Assembly (NCBI GenBank): GCA_016712505.1
Contig: JADJQY010000007.1
Location: forward strand, 1 to 19,771
Source of the DNA: Candidatus Eiseniibacteriota bacterium
GTDB taxonomy: Bacteria; Eisenbacteria; RBG-16-71-46; CAIMUX01
Direction: 5' to 3'
DNA length: 19,771 nt
Shown piece by piece: positions 1 to 7,738 of this stretch (its first letter is position 1; each line of letters opens with the position of its first letter). Both the position numbers and the translations under genes were made by a program. The notes under the pieces were generated by a model, which saw only the letters and a list, made by a program, of their open reading frames with translations, had not been told where the DNA came from and made no database searches.

Positions 1-605
1 CTGCCCGGTTCCTGCCATCTCCGGCTGGCGGCTGATGCTTCCAGGCCGGCTGGTAGAGCTGCGTCCAGGCCACGCGCTGGCCGCGCTGGCGACCGACAGG
101 CGCTGCTCGGGGTCATCGAAACTTTGAAGGTAGTCGAGGACGTAGCTCACCAGCCGCACCCTGGCGCTCGGGCAGGGGAACGCTCGGCCTCGGTGATCGG
201 TCCGCGGAACTGCACGATGAAGTAGCCCACCTCGCCCATCGCCGGCTCGCTGCCACGCCACTCTGCAGTCAGGCCCGCCGCCGGATCGCCATCTGCGGGG
301 TTGAACTCGAAGCCCGCGCCCAGATGGATCCAACCCGGCGTGGTCGGCGCTTCGATCGCCGCCCGGCCCTGGTTGCTCTGGACGATCGGTTCCCCGGCAT
401 CCCGCAGCGCAGCGGCGGCGATCGCCTCCAACTCCGGCCGGTCTTCACGCGGCGACGGATTCGCCCTCGCGCAGGAGCGACAGCTCGATTTGCACCGGAA
501 GCAGGAGCCGCGAGGCGAACGCCATCCCGTGCCCGGTCGCGACGACGAGTCGCGAGGTCCATTCCCCGATGAGTCGGGGTGAAGATTGGTGGGTCGCACT
601 GCCAT
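1..605 (-). pseudogene. Remnant of a secreted subtilase-type (S8) protease, N-terminal/prodomain part, frameshifted and cut by the window edge
   Basis: Read on the minus strand from an ATG at 605 preceded by GGAGG (610-614). The clearest stretch, about 170-460, contains ELEAIAAAALRDAGEPIV, then WIHLGAGFEFNPADGD, then GYFIVQFRGPITEAE. The last piece resembles the inhibitor-like prodomain of bacterial S8 proteases (YxVQFxGPI). After a frame change come SYVLDYL and, after another, VAWTQLYQPAWK, which matches the WxGxxxPAxK-like step that follows in such prodomains. A second frame near 480-550 gives a hydrophobic run, MAFASRLLLPVQIELSLL, possibly the signal region. No reading frame spans the interval, and the catalytic domain would lie beyond the window start. 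The family call rests on short motifs, so it is tentative. It could be another secreted protein with the same prodomain. Confidence 0.4.
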
Positions 606-925
606 GATGCCTCCATGAGGGGAAACCCGCGCGCAGGCGGGCCGATTCGAGATCCTGAAAGAAGTTCCAGCCGGTCTTTCGATCGTTGGAAGCCAAAGTA
701 ACACAACGGCTTCCGCGCTCCGGCCAGGCATGCACCTTCAGGGCTGTTACCCAGGTGTATCAAAGGTACTCCCTTCGGCCCCGTACTGACAAGGTAGAGA
801 TCCCTATCTCGGAAGGATTCTCTGTTCAGCGAAGGAGGCGGTCCCTCTAGACTCCTCGCACCCCAAGCCATTACCTGCCGTGCTGTCACGCGCTCCGCCG
901 AGCCCGGAGCCAAGGAGGAAATGGG
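606..925. other. Intergenic region between two divergent decayed genes
   Basis: No convincing gene on either strand. It holds the Shine-Dalgarno sequence of the minus-strand protease remnant (GGAGG, 610-614). At its right end AAGGAGG (912-918) lies 7 bases before the ATG at 926. A small 5/4/5 hairpin (GAGAT CCCT ATCTC) sits at 797-810. I could not identify reliable -35/-10 boxes, although a divergent promoter is expected here. Confidence 0.4.
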
Positions 926-3227
926 ATGCGATCGAATCTCGAAACTCACCCGGTGCCGCAGACTGCAGTAACGCCACCGAGTCTGCTTCGTCGTCACACG
1001 CGACACGCCCATTGCCCAGACCCGCCACTGCGCTCAGCAACGCGCTTGCCACGCACCAGCCTAACCACGATCACCCCGCTCACGATGCTGCTCGCCGGTC
1101 TCTCCAAGGACGCCCGCGCCGGGTTCGAGTGGGCCAATCCGCGCCCCCACCGGCAACGATCTCAGGGCGTTGCTTCTCGACCAAGCAGGGACCGCCCCTT
1201 ACCGTGGGTGAATTCGGCACCAAATCTCACTCCGGGCGACGACCTCAGGGCGAAGCTGGCCCCTGCTCGCCCCTCCCGCCGCCGACGCGCCGAGTCTCTT
1301 CGACGTGATCGCGCTCGCTCCCGGACATCTCCTTGCCGCCGGCCGCGCACAACCTCCACAGGAACCTCGACGGCAGGCTCTCCTGGCAGCCCGCTCGACA
1401 ACCCGCGAACACCACCCTGCGGAACATCTTTGCCCCTCGATGCCTCACATCTTCGCGGTCGGGGATCGGGGGCGGGTGGTGCCGTTCGACCGATAGACCG
1501 TGAACTTCCATTCGCTCACCGGTCTGGGAGTCGCTCGTCGATCCCAGTTCGGCTCGACGATTTGACGGGCTACGTCATCGGTCCCAGCTCGGCTCCGTCG
1601 CACCGATGGTGGCACCACCTGGGTCCAGGACTGAGCGAGGGGCTCTCCTTCCCCGGCGACATCAATTCAGCAACGCGAACGACGGCGGCTGGATCTGGTC
1701 GACCGCCACCCATCGCACGACCAACGGCGGCGCCCACCTGGACGACCCGCAACGTGGTCCCGCCCAACGCCGATCTACCTGGAAGAGGCGGTGGTGCTCG
1801 ATCCTTCGACCTCGATCTAGGCCACCGAAGCCGAGGGGCCGAGATCTGGCGCACCACCAACGACGGCGCCACCTGAGTTCGCCTGCAGCGCGACGGTTCG
1901 CGCGGCATCACCGATCTGATCCGCTGGCCCGACGGCGCCGTCCACGCCATCTCCTCCGACGGCGATCTCCTCCGTTCGAACGAAGCCGGGCAGACCTGGA
2001 CCACCTGGAACAGGTCGCCGGGGTGATCCCGCGCGCCGACCTCAACGCCATCGACCTGCTTCCCAGCGGCCTCAGCTTGCCGCCCGGCAACCAGGACCTG
2101 TGGCTCCAGACCACTGTTGGCGGTGCTGAACCTGGTTCGATCCCCAGCGCTCCCAGCATCGCCGGCGCCTTCTGTCTCACCTGCGCGATCCACTCTTCGT
2201 CCTCGCCGGAGGCAGCGATCAGCCTGGAAAGAGCGAAATGCGGCGCACCACCGACGGGGGGGTGACCTGGACCAATCACCCCCTCCGCCGGGTATGTCGG
2301 CTTCCACGGGGCCTCGTCGCTCCCCGGGACGGCACCTGCTTCACCGGCACCCCGCGGCGGGACCGGGATCAACTTCGTCTAACGCTCCACCGACCACGGC
2401 GCCACCTGGCACCTGCGCAGCAACGGCTACCCCAGCAGCAAGCGGATCAACGGCATCACTTTCTCGACCCGATGAACGGCTGGGCCTACGGCGGCGACTT
2501 CCCCGGCTCGCCCAGTCTCTATCGCACCACCGACGGAGGGGCCAACTGGTCGATCGCGCCGCAGGGCGGCATCGTCCTCGCAGCGTCTCCGATCTCCACT
2601 GGTTCAAATCAGAGTGTCGGGATCGCCGTCGGGGATAATCGCATCCAGCGCACCACCAACGGCGGCGTCCTCTGGGCACCGTCGCCCTCGGTTCGGCGGC
2701 AGATCGGATGGACTTCGACGGCAGCCGCGGCGTCGTCGCGGCTTCGACACCGTCGCGCAGACCACCACCGACGCCGGCCTCCACCTGGCAGACGGTGAAC
2801 ATCCTCGAGCAACTTCTGGTCCGACGCCGCCCTCGACCTCCAGGGCTTCCACCTCGCCGGTGGGAACAACGCCCCCGCTCCGCTACCGCGAGGCCACCGC
2901 AGAGGTCCGAGTTCGCGCCGAGATCGCTCCGCCTCTGGCCCCTTCCCGCCGCACCACGTCGTTCCACGCTCGCGCTCGCCGGCATTCAGCCCGGCTCCGA
3001 GTTGCACTACCGCTGGATCGACCCTCGGGTCGCGCCACGCCTGCCGCTGCCCCCTCGGTCCCGCCTTCATCGTCCGGGGTGCATGACTCCGTTCGGCGCC
3101 AGGCGTCGGAGCGTTCGGTGACGAACGCGGTCAGGCGCGAAGGACTGCGCAGAGCGGCGTGCAGTTCCTCGAGCTCCTCGACGGGGCGCGGGTCGTGGCG
3201 CGGGAGAAGGTGGTTCAGATCCGCTGA
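926..3227 (+). pseudogene. Ycf48/BNR-type beta-propeller secreted protein, heavily frameshifted
   Basis: The start is ATG 926 with AAGGAGG 7 bases upstream. Pieces in all three plus frames line up as one decayed gene. First comes GFEWANPRP followed in another frame by TGNDLRALLLDQAGTA and VGEFGT, the usual opening of Ycf48-like propellers (W..P.P.GNDLR...G.AVG..GT). Asp-box-like repeats follow: EIWRTTNDGAT, DLLRSNEAGQTWTTW, MRRTTDGGVTWTNH, LYRTTDGGANWS and IQRTTNGGVLW, with NGWAYGGDF between blades. The reading ends in another frame with SGVQFLELLDG then ARVVAREKVVQIR and a stop at 3225-3227. This resembles the T9SS/FlgD-type C-terminal tail (SGVYF.RL..G......VVL.R). Such proteins are exported. 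At least five frame changes are needed, so no full-length product is expected from this sequence. Confidence 0.7.
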
Positions 3228-3347
3228 GCGGGATTCCGGCTTGCCGGTTCGGGGGCGCGGCGGTTCCTCGTTGCGCCCCCGCAGGCAAACGACGCTCTGT
3301 GCGAGAGGAGCACTTGCGATGAATCTCCGGCCCCTCGCGCTCGCGCC

Positions 3348-3518
3348 GTGATCGTCGCCGGCGAGTTGTTCGTCGCCGACGGTTCCGGCGGACTCCGGAT
3401 CTACGGCCTTTCCCAGGCCCACAATCGGGGCCGGATCGTTTGTCAGGTGCCCAGCGTGCCCCCGGGAGGCGCCGCCGCCGCAGGTGCCGATGGGGGGCTG
3501 GGCTGGTCTCGGCGTTGA
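3348..3518 (+). pseudogene. Fragment resembling an LVIVD-type beta-propeller repeat
   Basis: From a GTG at 3348 the frame reads VIVAGELFVADGSGGLRIYG and continues to a TGA at 3516-3518 (56 residues). The pattern LFVADG.GGLRIYGLS matches the repeating unit of LVIVD proteins (lAYVAdg.gGLrvvDvs), which occur in secreted proteins of similar bacteria. Only one repeat is left, with no start region or neighbouring repeats, so it is a remnant or chance similarity. It lies just after the decayed propeller gene and may be debris from the same loss. Confidence 0.25.
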
Positions 3519-3637
3519 GCGTCAGGCGACCGGTATCGCGTTGTCACACAGAAATATCGACCGTTCAGATCGTTGTATTGTTGCCCCGTTCACGGCACCC
3601 CCGGGATGGGGCCTGATCGCTGACTTAATTAGTCAAC

Positions 3638-3666
3638 TTGACAAGACAATCAAACCAGTCTATTTA
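3638..3666 (+). promoter_or_regulatory. Sigma70-type promoter for the AbiEi-like gene, leaderless geometry
   Basis: TTGACA (3638-3643), a 17-base spacer, then TATTTA (3661-3666). Transcription should start near 3673, directly at the ATG at 3674, so the mRNA is probably leaderless; there is no Shine-Dalgarno sequence. The octamer TTAGTCAA occurs twice (3629-3636 and 3664-3671), flanking the -35 and overlapping the -10. GTCAA-C-TTGAC (3632-3642) is a small inverted repeat on the -35. This layout suits an autoregulatory operator. Confidence 0.7.
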
Positions 3667-3673
3667 GTCAAGC

Positions 3674-4729
3674 ATGCGAGCGACAGAAGAGCAAGCGGCC
3701 GTACGGAAGGCGGCAGCACGCCTCGCCGAACTGCTCGGCGCCTCAAAGTCCGAAGTCCGACTTCGCCCCGACCGGCGGGTGCCCGGCGCCGATGCCGTCA
3801 TCGAAGTAGCGGGGGCCACCTTCGTCGTCGAGTTCAAGGCGTCGGCTGGAGCCGCCCTGATCTCCATCGCGATCGAGCAGGTCAAGCGGTATGCGTCCGC
3901 CCTGGGGCGGCGCGCAGTCCCGCTTGTTGTCGTTCCGTTCATGGGTCCGACAGGTCGCCGGCGCTGTGAAGAGGCCCAGGTGGCGTGGTGTGATCTGAGC
4001 GGCAACGCGCGGATCGTCGCACCAGGGATCCGCGTGCTGATCGAGGGCCAACCGAATCAGTTCAAGAGCCGGGGGAGACCGTCCAGTGCGTTCGCCCCGA
4101 AGAGCGCCCGGATCGCCCGTTGGCTTCTCATGCATCCCGGGCAGCCCGCTTCGCAACGGGAGATTGCGCAGGCGACCGGCATGGACGAAGGCTTTACCAG
4201 TCGGATCGTCTCGCGGCTGGAGGAGGCCGAGCTCCTCGCACGGGAACCGGACGGGGGCATCCGACTCCGGGATCCGGACCTTCTGCTCGACGCCTGGCGA
4301 GAGGACTACGACTTCTCGAAGCACCACATCTTCCGAGGCCACATGGCCGCGCGGTCAGGCGAGGAGGCGCTACACCTGCTCTCCGACGGCCTGCGAGTTC
4401 ACGGCACGGAACATGCAGCCACCGGTCTTGCTGCCGCGTGGCTCCTGACGAAGCTCGTGAGCTTCCGGCTCGTGACGATCTACGTGGCAGAACTCCCCGC
4501 GCCGAAGGTCCTGGAACGCCTGGGCCTCCGAGAGGAGGCGCGTGGCGCAAACGTCTGGCTCGCAGTTCCCAAGGATGAGGGCGTGTTCCAGGGGTCACGG
4601 GAAATAGAGCAGGTCGGATGCGTGCACCCCGTACAGGCGTACCTCGACCTCAAGGATCAGCCGGAGCGGGCGAAGGAGGCTGCGGAACGCCTGCGCGCCG
4701 AGTTCCTGAAGTGGAGCGCCAATGCGTAG
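3674..4729 (+). CDS. AbiEi-like type IV antitoxin/regulator with a nuclease-fold N-terminus
   Basis: 351 residues, intact. Residues 1-125 look like a PD-(D/E)XK-type fold: Asp40 in GADAVIEV, then Glu53 and Lys55 in VVEFK, then WCDLSGNARI (105-114), a phrase typical of AbiEi-type proteins. Residues about 142-200 form a winged helix (SQREIAQATGMDEGFTSRIV), likely DNA binding. The C-terminal 150 residues match the rest of AbiEi-like regulators in general layout. In type IV systems AbiEi represses its operon and counteracts the nucleotidyltransferase toxin AbiEii, usually encoded directly downstream. Here an overlapping ATG (4722) gives only a 31-codon frame, so the toxin partner seems missing. 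The D-E-K triad might mean the domain still cuts nucleic acid, but that is inference. Start choice: first ATG, exactly at the predicted transcript start. Confidence 0.65.
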   Translation: MRATEEQAAVRKAAARLAELLGASKSEVRLRPDRRVPGADAVIEVAGATFVVEFKASAGAALISIAIEQVKRYASALGRRAVPLVVVPFMGPTGRRRCEEAQVAWCDLSGNARIVAPGIRVLIEGQPNQFKSRGRPSSAFAPKSARIARWLLMHPGQPASQREIAQATGMDEGFTSRIVSRLEEAELLAREPDGGIRLRDPDLLLDAWREDYDFSKHHIFRGHMAARSGEEALHLLSDGLRVHGTEHAATGLAAAWLLTKLVSFRLVTIYVAELPAPKVLERLGLREEARGANVWLAVPKDEGVFQGSREIEQVGCVHPVQAYLDLKDQPERAKEAAERLRAEFLKWSANA

Positions 4730-4817
4730 AAAGTCGGCGACCGCGGGGACCAGGGCCCGCGACGTGGGACTGGGGATCGCGCGCCTGGGCCGAGGTCGAT
4801 TGATCAGCGACAACTAG
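4722..4817 (+). CDS. Possible 31-residue ORF overlapping the end of the AbiEi-like gene
   Basis: The ATG at 4722 overlaps the last codons of the preceding gene (stop 4727-4729). It reads MRRKSATAGTRARDVGLGIA, then 11 more residues to a TAG at 4815-4817. The position is where an AbiEii toxin would normally begin, but the frame is short, Arg/Gly-rich and without recognisable motif. Its last codons form the left arm of the 13-bp inverted repeat. It may be the stump of a lost partner or not a gene. Confidence 0.2.
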   Translation: MRRKSATAGTRARDVGLGIARLGRGRLISDN

Positions 4818-4874
4818 AATTCCCGTTGTGCTGCCTCACCGGCGAATGCTAACGAAGATGATTGTCGCTGATCA
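4801..4874. repeat. Perfect 13-bp inverted repeat with 48-base interior
   Basis: TGATCAGCGACAA (4801-4813) is repeated exactly in inverse as TTGTCGCTGATCA (4862-4874). Each arm contains the palindrome TGATCA. The interior (4814-4861) has no T-run, so a plain rho-independent terminator is unlikely. It lies immediately after the AbiEi-like gene. Confidence 0.8.
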
Positions 4875-5138
4875 TGGCCCATGCCTGCGTTGATGGACGA
4901 GGCCTTCGAAACGAACCCCGACGGCGCGCTCTCGAAGCGCCGGTGGCGCGTCATCTTCGACCGCCACGCTGTCGGGAGGGAGCTGTCCTCCATGACTAGC
5001 GGTCCAACCCGACTCCCTGGTGCCCGGTGCAGATCCCCGAGAACACCTGATCTTGCCAAGGATCCTATCGCTAACCAGCTTCGCAAGTTACGTGCGTCGA
5101 TTTGTCTTCTGGGCTACCAGGAACCCGAGTTCGGACAC
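4875..5138. other. Gap without a convincing gene
   Basis: A 98-codon frame (4881-5177, plus) runs through here and into the next promoter. It has no Shine-Dalgarno sequence or recognised motif, and it overlaps the -35/-10 of the toxin gene, so I do not call it. Nothing else is visible apart from the inverted repeat just to the left. Confidence 0.4.
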
Positions 5139-5166
5139 TTGACGTTGTTCTCAAATTTGCTACATT
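5139..5166 (+). promoter_or_regulatory. Promoter of the HigB/HigA pair
   Basis: TTGACG (5139-5144), a 16-base spacer, then TACATT (5161-5166). The predicted transcript start, near 5173, leaves only about 6 bases before the GTG at 5179 and no usable Shine-Dalgarno site. The toxin message is therefore probably near-leaderless, as for the AbiEi-like gene upstream. Confidence 0.6.
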
Positions 5167-5178
5167 CAGGGTGGTAGG

Positions 5179-5553
5179 GTGCCGAGAACAGAGGTGCTCC
5201 TCTACCGCGAAGAAGACGGGACCGTCCCACTCATCGATTGGCTCGATGGTTTGAGTCCAAAGGCGCAGGCAAAGTGCCTTGCTCGATTGAAACGTCTAGA
5301 AGACCTCGGTCACGAACTACGGAGGCCGGAGGCGGACGTCCTGCGAGACGGAATCTATGAGCTTCGAACGAAGGAGGACGGGCTCAACTACCGGATGCTC
5401 TACTTCTTTCATGGAAGGCAAGTCGTGGTTCTCTCGCATGGGTTCGTGAAGCAGGAAGCGCAGGTTCCAGAGCGGGAACTGCGCACGGCGCTTCAGCGGA
5501 AAGCCAGATTCGAGCAGAACCCCCGAAACCACACCTTCAGACCGGAGAAATGA
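5179..5553 (+). CDS. higB: HigB/Gp49-like RelE-superfamily toxin
   Basis: 124 residues from a GTG start. The family (phage Gp49-like, PF05973 type) comprises ribosome-dependent mRNA endonucleases that stop translation until neutralised by their antitoxin. Visible hallmarks: an N-terminal LIDWLDGLSPKAQAK helix region, then DGIYELRTKEDGLNYRMLYF (about residues 55-75) and VVVLSHGFVKQEAQVP (about 82-97), matching the ELR...YR.LYF.....VLLHGF.KK pattern. The charged tail QRKARFEQ is also typical. Toxin-first order, followed after 3 bases by an XRE-type antitoxin gene, is the HigBA arrangement. Start: the GTG is the only good in-frame start after the promoter; upstream codons in frame run into the -10. 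The gene appears complete, with no frameshift. Confidence 0.85.
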   Translation: MPRTEVLLYREEDGTVPLIDWLDGLSPKAQAKCLARLKRLEDLGHELRRPEADVLRDGIYELRTKEDGLNYRMLYFFHGRQVVVLSHGFVKQEAQVPERELRTALQRKARFEQNPRNHTFRPEK

Positions 5554-5556
5554 GCC

Positions 5557-5961
5557 ATGCCCCGCAAGCACCGCTTCGAGTCGTCGGCGCTCCAGTTTCT
5601 CTTCGACCGTTACGTTGGAGACAACCCGGAGCAACGCGCCGCCTATGAAGAGGAACTGGCCAACGCTGAGGTGGCCAGGGCGCTCTATGAGCTTCGAACC
5701 AAAGCCGGCCTCTCCCAGCGAGATCTCGCCAACCTCATCGGGACCACCGCCTCCGCCATCTCCAGACTCGAAGATGCCCAGTACGAGGGCCATTCACTCG
5801 CCATGCTGCGTCGCGTCGCCGCCGCCTTCGACAAGCGCGTTGAGATCAAGTTCGTCCCCAGAAGGAAGTCTCCGGCCACGACCCTCGCCAAGAAGAGGCC
5901 CAGCGCCAAGCCAGCCAAACGCCGCACCGCTGCTGCCTCCAAGTCCAGAATCGCCTCCTAG
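5557..5961 (+). CDS. higA: XRE-family antitoxin (HigA-like) with a long basic tail
   Basis: 134 residues, ATG 3 bases after the toxin stop. The helix-turn-helix lies at about residues 45-95, with GLSQRDLANLIGTTASAISR as the core, followed by MLRRVAAAFDKRVEIKFVPR. This is the usual domain of HigA-type antitoxins, which bind the toxin and repress the shared promoter at 5139-5166. Residues 1-44, rich in acidic residues and Tyr, probably contact the toxin. The odd part is the last 35 residues, almost only Lys, Arg, Ala, Ser, Thr and Pro (KKRPSAKPAKRRTAAASKSR), like an H1-type basic tail. This may add nonspecific DNA contact or be prone to proteolysis. The short palindrome GGTCCGGACC (5961-5970) overlaps the stop codon. 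Confidence 0.85.
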   Translation: MPRKHRFESSALQFLFDRYVGDNPEQRAAYEEELANAEVARALYELRTKAGLSQRDLANLIGTTASAISRLEDAQYEGHSLAMLRRVAAAFDKRVEIKFVPRRKSPATTLAKKRPSAKPAKRRTAAASKSRIAS

Positions 5962-6142
5962 GTCCGGACCCCAGCTCGGGCCGATTTCGAGGTTTGTGAG
6001 TCCGTTTCGCCGGCCGACCATCCGAGACCGCGGCCATTCCACGGGTGGACCGGTTACCAGGGTGCTGCGCCGCGATCCTGGGTGTCGAGGTCGCTTCCGA
6101 AAAGCGATGGCCCGAGTTCCCGTCGGGGGGCGCGGGCTGTGC
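5962..6142. other. Spacer between higBA and the IS21-interrupted gene
   Basis: No supported gene. It includes the palindrome GGTCCGGACC (5961-5970) right after the antitoxin stop, without a T-run. The rest would lie downstream of the minus-strand outer-membrane gene fragment. Confidence 0.35.
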
Positions 6143-6165
6143 CTAAAACCTCACCCCCACCATCA
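6143..6165 (-). pseudogene. Last codons of an outer-membrane beta-barrel gene, separated by IS21
   Basis: On the minus strand this piece encodes MVGVRF and a TAG (6145-6143). Joined to the piece at 8645 and beyond, with one ATCA copy removed, it gives the continuous sequence WNGYFLGEPGVMVGVRF then stop. A terminal Phe with alternating hydrophobic residues is the signature recognised by the BAM machinery for outer-membrane proteins. See the partner fragment at 8641-8917. Confidence 0.65.
6162..6165. repeat. Left target-site duplication ATCA of the IS21 element
   Basis: ATCA directly abuts the left TGTCACCG end. The same ATCA follows the right end at 8641-8644. Four bases is within the range known for IS21-family insertions. 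Confidence 0.75.
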
Positions 6166-6218
6166 TGTCACCGGTCACCCAAATGCGGCCACCACCGAAC
6201 AGTTGAAAAGCGGCCACT
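6166..6218. repeat. Left terminal inverted repeat of IS21 element
   Basis: 53 bases beginning TGTCACCGGTCACC. It matches the inverse of 8588-8640 at 44 of 53 positions and contains AAATGCGGCCAC (6181-6192) and AAAAGCGGCCAC (6206-6217). Confidence 0.85.
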
Positions 6219-6271
6219 TCAGGTAGCGGCAGAACCAGCACTCTTCCTGGACACAACCAGGGAGGGTGAGG

Positions 6272-7738
6272 ATGGGCAACTACCTGAAGATGATGAAACG
6301 CCAACAAGTTATCGCGCTGCTCGAGTTGGGCTGGACCTACCGGCGGATCGAGTCGGAGACCGGGGTACGTCGGGAGACGATCTCGCGCTACGCTCGGCTG
6401 CGTCTTTCAAATGCGGCCAAAGTGTTCGCCGGCTCGGAAGGTTCTGAGCTCGCGCGCGACCCAGTGGAACCGGACCTCGACGGTTCAAACCCGGCCAAAG
6501 TGTTCCCCGGCTCTGGGGGGATCTGGCAGGACCTGGTCGAGGAGTACGGCTACGAGTACAGCTACGAGTCGATCAAGCGCTACGTCCGCGCGCTCGATCG
6601 TCCGGTGCGCGCGGTCGGGGTCTACCACTCCGAGCCGGGCGAAGAGGGCCAGATCGACTTCTTCCAGGGCGCACCCACCTTCCGCGCGACTACCGGTCAA
6701 TGGCAACGACCCTGGGTCTTCCGCCTGACCCTCTGCCACTCGCGCCACGGCTACAAAGAGGGTCTGGGATCAGACCCGGCCGGAGTTCCTCCGCCTGCAC
6801 GAGAACGCCTTCCGGGACTTGGGCGGGTGCCTCGGGTCATCCGCCATGACAACCTGAAGGCGGCGGTGGTGCGAGCCTGTCTCTACGATCCGGATGCGAG
6901 TGAGGTCTACACTGCGTTCGCCCGCCACTGGGGCTTCACCCCGTTGCCGATCCGGCCGCGCACCCCGCGGGAGAATGGCAGGAGGAGCGAAGTGGCGGCT
7001 ACGTGAAAGAACAACGCCCTCAAGGGTCGGCGCTTCGAGAGCCTGGACGAACAGAACCGGTTCTTGCGTCACTGGAACCGGACGATCGCGCGCTTGCGCA
7101 TCCACGGCACCACCCGACGCCAAGTCTACACTCATTTCCTTGAGAGCGAGCTGCCGGCGCTGCAACCGCTGCCGCTGGAGCCGTTCGCCATCTTCGAGAG
7201 TGGAATGCGCACGGTGCATCCCGATGGTCACGTCGAGGTTCAGGGCGCGTTCTACCCCGCCCCGCTCGAGTTCCTGCGCCGCGAGCTGCGGGTGCGATGG
7301 GATCGGCATCTGGTTCGGCTCTTCGCGCAGGATCAACTGGTGGCGGTTCATCCTCGCCTCGCTCCGGGCCAGTTCGCGCGGCGGCCTGGTGGTTCGCCGC
7401 TCGAGACCACTTCGACCCAACGTGCCTTCCAGGAGCAACTGCTCGGTCGCTGCGAACGGGTGGGAGCGGAACTTCGCTTCTGGGCCGAGCGGGTGATCGA
7501 GGAGCGCGGAGTGCGCGCCTACCGCACGATCCAAGGCGCGCTCAGCCTCATCCGCCTGCATCCACGCGAGCGGGTGCTGCAGGCGGCGGCACGCGCGGCG
7601 GAGCATGGGCTCTTCCGTCACCGCGATCTTCGGCGCCTGACCGAGCAGGGCTCGGGGCCGAGCGTCGCCCGCGTGCTTCGTGCCGAACACGAAAGCATCC
7701 GTCCCTTGTCCGACTACCGATTGGAGGATCTGGTATGA
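6272..7738 (+). pseudogene. istA: IstA transposase of IS21 family, frameshifted
   Basis: Start ATG 6272 with GGAGG (6261-6265) 6 bases upstream. The N-terminal HTH reads QQVIALLELGWTYRRIESET. The DDE catalytic residues are visible: Asp in GQIDFF, Asp in RVIRHDNLKAA and Glu in PRENG. Two indels, near 6767 and 6822, throw about 18 codons out of frame and then restore it; the correct reading in between is VWDQTRPEFLRLHENAF. Two more, near 6977 and 7007, scramble the part after PRENG, giving a TGA at 7006. The frame resumes at NNALKGRRFESLDEQ and runs to TGA 7738 with a normal C-terminus. The linker carries a repeated NxAKVFxGS unit. With four indels, no functional transposase is expected from this reading. 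Confidence 0.85.
6406..6513 (+). repeat. In-frame 30-base direct repeat inside istA linker
   Basis: 6406-6435 and 6484-6513 agree at 27 of 30 positions, 78 bases (26 codons) apart. They encode SNAAKVFAGS and SNPAKVFPGS. Both contain GGCCAAAGTGTTC, which shares AGTGTTC with the IS right end (GAAGTGTTCGG), so they might double as weak internal transposase sites. Confidence 0.7.

Larger units (their letters stand above)
3228..3673. other. Mostly non-coding spacer with one repeat-protein scrap and the promoter of the next gene
   Basis: Apart from the LVIVD-like fragment at 3348-3518 and the promoter at 3638-3666, nothing here is coding in a convincing way. The 3520-3673 stretch is visibly more AT-rich than its surroundings, as expected for a regulatory region. 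Confidence 0.4.

Noticed and set aside
926..3227. Repeated ACCACCAACGG/ACCACCGACGG words as a CRISPR or tandem array
   Set aside because: The spacing is irregular and the words encode the TTNGG/TTDGG Asp-box of a beta-propeller.
4881..5177. 98-codon plus-strand frame between the AbiEi-like gene and higB
   Set aside because: No Shine-Dalgarno sequence or known motif, and it runs through the -35/-10 of the toxin promoter.
5961..5970. Palindrome GGTCCGGACC at the antitoxin stop as a terminator
   Set aside because: Only a 5-bp stem without loop and no T-run follows.
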